Position numbers and translations under genes: made by a program
Assembly: GCA_000621185.1 (NCBI GenBank)
Contig: JHYZ01000019.1
Coordinates: 1 to 64,000 of the forward strand
Direction of reading: 5' to 3'
DNA length: 64,000 bases
Source of the DNA: Franconibacter pulveris DSM 19144
GTDB taxonomy: Bacteria; Pseudomonadota; Gammaproteobacteria; Enterobacterales; Enterobacteriaceae
In this document: positions 60,980-64,000 of the stretch, piece by piece
Layout: the number at the start of each line of letters is the position of its first letter
Position numbering within the stretch: the stretch's first letter is position 1
The notes under the pieces: model-generated
Database searches by the model: none
What the model saw: the letters and a program-made list of their open reading frames with translations, nothing else
What the model was told of the DNA's origin: nothing

Positions 60980-62611
60980 ATGAATAACGAAGCGCAGAAC
61001 AGGGGCAACGTCGACGATAACATTCTTATTGGCGTGGATGTCGGCACCGCCAGCGCGCGCGCCGGCGTGTTCGACGCCGAAGGCGAGATGCTGGCGACGG
61101 CGAAACGGGACATTTCCCTGTTTTATGGCGATGGACAGGCGGTTGAGCAGTCGAGCCGGGACATCTGGCAGGCGGTTTGCGATGCGGTAAAAGAGGCGCT
61201 CGGGCTTGCCGGGGTGAAGCCCGGCCAGGTTGCCGGCATTGGGTTTGATGCCACCTGTTCGCTGGTGGTGCTGGGCGAAGGGGGCGCGCCGCTGGCGGTG
61301 GGCGACAGCCACGACCCGGATCGCAATATCATCGTCTGGATGGATCATCGCGCCACTGAACAGGCGGAGCGGATTACTGCGCTGAATCACCCGGTGCTGC
61401 GTTATGTGGGCGGCATTATTTCGCCGGAAATGGAAACCCCTAAGCTCCTCTGGCTGAAAGAGCACCGCCGGGCAACGTATGATAACGCGTGGCAGTTTTT
61501 TGACCTGGCTGATTTTCTTACCTGGCGAGCGACGGGCGACCTTGCCCGTTCCAGCTGCACCGTCACCTGCAAGTGGACTTATCTCAGCCATGAGCAACGC
61601 TGGGACGAAAGCTATTTCCGCCAGGTTGGTCTTGAGGAGCTGGCTGACGAAGGGTTCAGCCGCATCGGCCAGCATATTGTCGAACCGGGAACGCGCTGCG
61701 CAAACGGCCTGACCGAAGAGGCCGCCGTCCAGCTTGGTCTGCTGCCCGGCACGCCCGTCGCCGCCGGCATTATCGATGCGCATGCGGGCGGCATCGGGAC
61801 GGCGGGCGTAAAAGGCGGCCCCGCCGGGAACCTGGCCTATGTGTTTGGCACCTCTTCCTGCACGATGACCTCAACCCACGAACCGGTCTTTATTCCCGGC
61901 ATATGGGGGCCGTACTATTCCGCCATGGTGCCGGGCATGTGGCTGAACGAAGGGGGGCAGAGCGCGGCGGGGGCGGCCATCGACAGGCTGCTGTCGCTCC
62001 ATCCGGCAGCGCGCGACGCTCAGGCGCAGGCAAATCAGCGCGGCGTCCCGCTGCCGGTCTGGCTGGCGGATCGCGTGCTCGAAAAGGTGGGTTCGGCGTC
62101 CGGGGCGGTGGACTATACCAGGGGGATCCACGTCGTGCCGGAGTTTCTTGGCAACCGTTCGCCTTTTGCCGACCCGCATGCCCGGGCGGTGATTGCTGGC
62201 CTCGGGATGGAAAACGAGACGGAAAGCCTGCTGTCGCTCTACGTTGCCGGCATTTGCAGTATTGGCTACGGGCTGCGCCAGATTATGGATGTTCAGCAGC
62301 AGGCGGGCGTGGATACCCAGGCTATTGTGATAAGCGGCGGCGCCGGTCACCATCCCCTCATCCGGCAACTGCTGGCCGACACGACCGGGCGGACGGTGAT
62401 CGCCACCAAAGCCCGCGAGCCGGTGCTGCTCGGCTCGGCTATTCTGGCTGCGGTCGCAGGCGGGGTGGTTGACTCGGTTAGCGACGGGATGAGCCGTTTT
62501 TGCGCCGTTGCCGGGGAGTATACGCCCGCGGCGGCCTGGAGCGAGCGTCACCAGCGACGCTACGCGAGCTTCCTGCGGCTTCAGGAGGCCGCGCGCGGGC
62601 TTGACAGCTAG
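60980..62611 (+). CDS. FGGY-family D-ribulokinase
   Basis: Phosphorylates D-ribulose to ribulose-5-phosphate, which enters the pentose phosphate pathway. At 543 residues it is the size of the ribulokinase branch of FGGY kinases. It has the DVGT phosphate loop (20-23), the WMDHRA segment (120-125), the catalytic Asp266 (GIIDAHAG) and a late VISGGAGHHPL. A GGAG site is nearby. It lies 42 bases after ribitol dehydrogenase. The AraB branch is also possible, but the ribitol context favours D-ribulose. Confidence 0.88.
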   Translation: MNNEAQNRGNVDDNILIGVDVGTASARAGVFDAEGEMLATAKRDISLFYGDGQAVEQSSRDIWQAVCDAVKEALGLAGVKPGQVAGIGFDATCSLVVLGEGGAPLAVGDSHDPDRNIIVWMDHRATEQAERITALNHPVLRYVGGIISPEMETPKLLWLKEHRRATYDNAWQFFDLADFLTWRATGDLARSSCTVTCKWTYLSHEQRWDESYFRQVGLEELADEGFSRIGQHIVEPGTRCANGLTEEAAVQLGLLPGTPVAAGIIDAHAGGIGTAGVKGGPAGNLAYVFGTSSCTMTSTHEPVFIPGIWGPYYSAMVPGMWLNEGGQSAAGAAIDRLLSLHPAARDAQAQANQRGVPLPVWLADRVLEKVGSASGAVDYTRGIHVVPEFLGNRSPFADPHARAVIAGLGMENETESLLSLYVAGICSIGYGLRQIMDVQQQAGVDTQAIVISGGAGHHPLIRQLLADTTGRTVIATKAREPVLLGSAILAAVAGGVVDSVSDGMSRFCAVAGEYTPAAAWSERHQRRYASFLRLQEAARGLDS

Positions 62612-62918
62612 CCGTCGGTACCCCGGCAGCGCCATTAACAGAAAGGCGAACCTTTTCACGCCAGACGGGCTTAACCCGGCATAACGCGATAGCCTTAATG
62701 AGGTCACGCTTTCAACGAGCCTGCCGTCATTCACTGCAGCATGGCCGCATTGTCCGTGCGGGTACTGCGTCGACAGCGCATGAAGGTGCGGATCGAAACC
62801 CTATTTCCAGGAAGGGAGCGCATTCCTTTCTATACCTGCCGTTTCACCTGAGGTATTTTTGGCAGGTTCGTTTTTTGTTACGCAGGCCCGCGCACCGTAA
62901 TTGATGTGGAGTGTAATG
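62612..62918. other. spacer, ribulokinase gene / GGDEF gene
   Basis: No gene: the frame at 62698-62904 has no ribosome site. No strong terminator for the ribitol operon is visible here. Confidence 0.4.
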
Positions 62919-63887
62919 ATGAAGTTTCCCGGTCTTCCTGAAAATGAAGAGGAGCGGCTGCAATCGCTCTACATGATGGATCTGCTGGATACCCGGGACG
63001 ATGAGCGTTTCGAACGCTTAACCCGACTGGCGAAAAAACTTTTTCAGGTGCCTGTCGCGCTCATTAGTTTGCTTGACCGCGACAGGCAGTGGCTGTTGGC
63101 CTGCCAGGGGCTTAGCGAGCGAGAAACGTCGCGAAATGTCTCTTTTTGCGCGCATGCTATTTTGCAAAAAGGTCCGTTTATTGTTAACGATGCGCGCCAG
63201 GATGAGCGCTTTTACGATAACCCGCTGGTGACTGGCGAACCCTATATTCGCTTTTACGCAGGCTACCCGGTGCATCTGCCGGATGGCGCAGTGGTGGGAA
63301 CGATTTGCCTGGTTAACTCAACGCCTCGCACATTCAGTCAGGAAGATATCGACGCATTACAGGACCTGGCGTTTATCGTGGAAGATGAATTTCAGGTCAT
63401 CAGCATGGCGATGACCGACAGCCTGACCGGTATTCCTAACCGCCGCGGCTTTTACCGCCGCGCAGAGAAACGCTTTCACGCCCTGCGAAATCACGGCGCC
63501 TCTTTTAGCCTGCTCTTTTTTGATCTGGATAAGTTTAAGCCGATTAACGACCTGTGGGGCCATGCCGAGGTCGACCAGGTGCTGAAGGTTTTCGCGACGC
63601 ATCTGCAACAGCATCTTGGCCCGAAAGATGTCGTGGGGCGGCTCGGCGGCGATGAGTTCGCCGTGCTGCTGGCAAGCCATAGCGACGCCCGGCGCTTTCT
63701 GGCTTCGCTTCATGAAAGCCTGGAGGCGCACAACCAGCGCGCCGGTAAGCCTTATAACATCAACTACTCTTACGGCATTCTCGACAGCGACGGCGCAAAA
63801 TATCACTCGTTGCACGAGATGGTAAAAGAGAGCGACAGCGTGATGTATTCCCAGAAGCGCAGGAAACAGCTTGAGCAGCGCCGGTAA
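62919..63887 (+). CDS. GAF-GGDEF diguanylate cyclase
   Basis: Makes cyclic-di-GMP, the second messenger for biofilm and motility. The start at 62919 has GGAG seven bases upstream (322 residues); 62916 and 62904 are weaker. Residues about 15-160 form a GAF-like sensing domain, and the GGDEF domain covers about 163-315 with an intact GGDEF (243-247) and the SLTGIPNRRGF opening. The inhibitory I-site RxxD is incomplete: GPKD sits at 234-237, so the Arg is missing and feedback inhibition should be weak. No membrane helix, so the enzyme is cytoplasmic. The GAF ligand is unknown. Confidence 0.9.
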   Translation: MKFPGLPENEEERLQSLYMMDLLDTRDDERFERLTRLAKKLFQVPVALISLLDRDRQWLLACQGLSERETSRNVSFCAHAILQKGPFIVNDARQDERFYDNPLVTGEPYIRFYAGYPVHLPDGAVVGTICLVNSTPRTFSQEDIDALQDLAFIVEDEFQVISMAMTDSLTGIPNRRGFYRRAEKRFHALRNHGASFSLLFFDLDKFKPINDLWGHAEVDQVLKVFATHLQQHLGPKDVVGRLGGDEFAVLLASHSDARRFLASLHESLEAHNQRAGKPYNINYSYGILDSDGAKYHSLHEMVKESDSVMYSQKRRKQLEQRR

Positions 63888-63904
63888 TCCCATGACGCGC
63901 CTTT

Positions 63905-63930
63905 TAACCGCGCAAGCCGTGCGCGGGTTA
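63905..63930. terminator. hairpin between convergent genes
   Basis: TAACCGCGCA, loop AGCCG, TGCGCGG(G)TTA with one bulged G. It lies between the GGDEF gene and the minus-strand gene that enters from the right, so it may stop both. Confidence 0.5.
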
Positions 63931-63947
63931 TCCGGGATGCGGCGGCG

Positions 63948-64000
63948 CTAGCGCTGCGCCGCCTCTTCAGGGAGCAGCATGATCATCTTCAGCGTGCGGT
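63948..64000 (-). CDS. C-terminal end of a gene entering from the right edge
   Basis: On the minus strand an open frame comes in from base 64000 and stops at 63948-63950, giving the last 17 codons (RTLKMIMLLPEEAAQR and stop). The hairpin at 63905 just beyond suits its 3' end. Too short to name. Confidence 0.4.
   Translation of the reverse strand, partial: RTLKMIMLLPEEAAQR

Noticed and set aside
60395-61783. 462-codon open frame on the minus strand
   Set aside because: Antisense to ribitol dehydrogenase and the ribulokinase, both well supported; no motif or ribosome site.
62698-62904. 68-codon frame before the GGDEF gene
   Set aside because: No ribosome site; ends at the GGDEF start and reads like non-coding sequence.

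Overview
The window is a gene-dense chromosome segment with high-GC coding sequence. Its gene families (enterobacterial TssMFGJ, UspA-type stress proteins, an AgsA-type small heat-shock protein, a Klebsiella-type ribitol dehydrogenase, CitA-type symporter) point to an Enterobacteriaceae member such as Cronobacter, Franconibacter, Enterobacter or a close relative. The genus is an inference. I saw no rRNA, tRNA, insertion sequence, phage or CRISPR array.

Region 1 (1-12 kb) is the 3' part of a type VI secretion (T6SS) cluster. It opens inside a VasX/BTH_I2691-like pore-forming effector gene. Three small AT-rich membrane or lipoprotein genes of the effector/immunity cargo follow, then PAAR, an accessory membrane protein, TssM, TssF, TssG and the lipoprotein TssJ. 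The cluster ends at a degenerate border near 11.8-12.2 kb.

Region 2 (12-16.5 kb) holds a LysR/MFS divergent pair, a second GcvA-like LysR gene with a clear palindrome at its start, and a small membrane protein.

Region 3 (16.5-26.6 kb) looks like a stress island. It contains agsA behind a textbook fourU RNA thermometer, two MlrA-like MerR regulators (one frameshifted), a VIT-family Fe/Mn transporter, a stand-alone glycogen phosphorylase, and three UspA paralogues all on the minus strand. Long AT-rich gaps separate them. The repeated pairing of an MlrA-like gene with a Usp gene suggests a duplicated module.

Region 4 (27-45 kb) is metabolic. It has an EamA exporter, an OxlT-like MFS, a chloroperoxidase-like hydrolase, an AraC regulator tail-to-tail with a long-form (actinobacterial-type) LeuA, a citrate-type symporter with an orphan periplasmic binding protein and LysR regulator, and an operon of an enolase-superfamily acid-sugar dehydratase with a complete Dpp/Opp-type ABC transporter. 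A SdaC/YhjV-like amino-acid permease follows.

Region 5 (45-64 kb) holds three sugar loci. One is a YfcC/BadF-kinase/SIS operon that resembles the fra/frl deglycase pathways in logic; it is divergent from an unusual regulator in which an AbiEi-like antitoxin domain is fused to ROK. The second is an MFS/TIM-barrel isomerase/Gfo-Idh-MocA operon behind two identical-core LacI operators 31 bp apart, with the LacI gene downstream. The third is a ribitol operon (ABC importer, ribitol dehydrogenase, FGGY ribulokinase). A GAF-GGDEF diguanylate cyclase closes the window.
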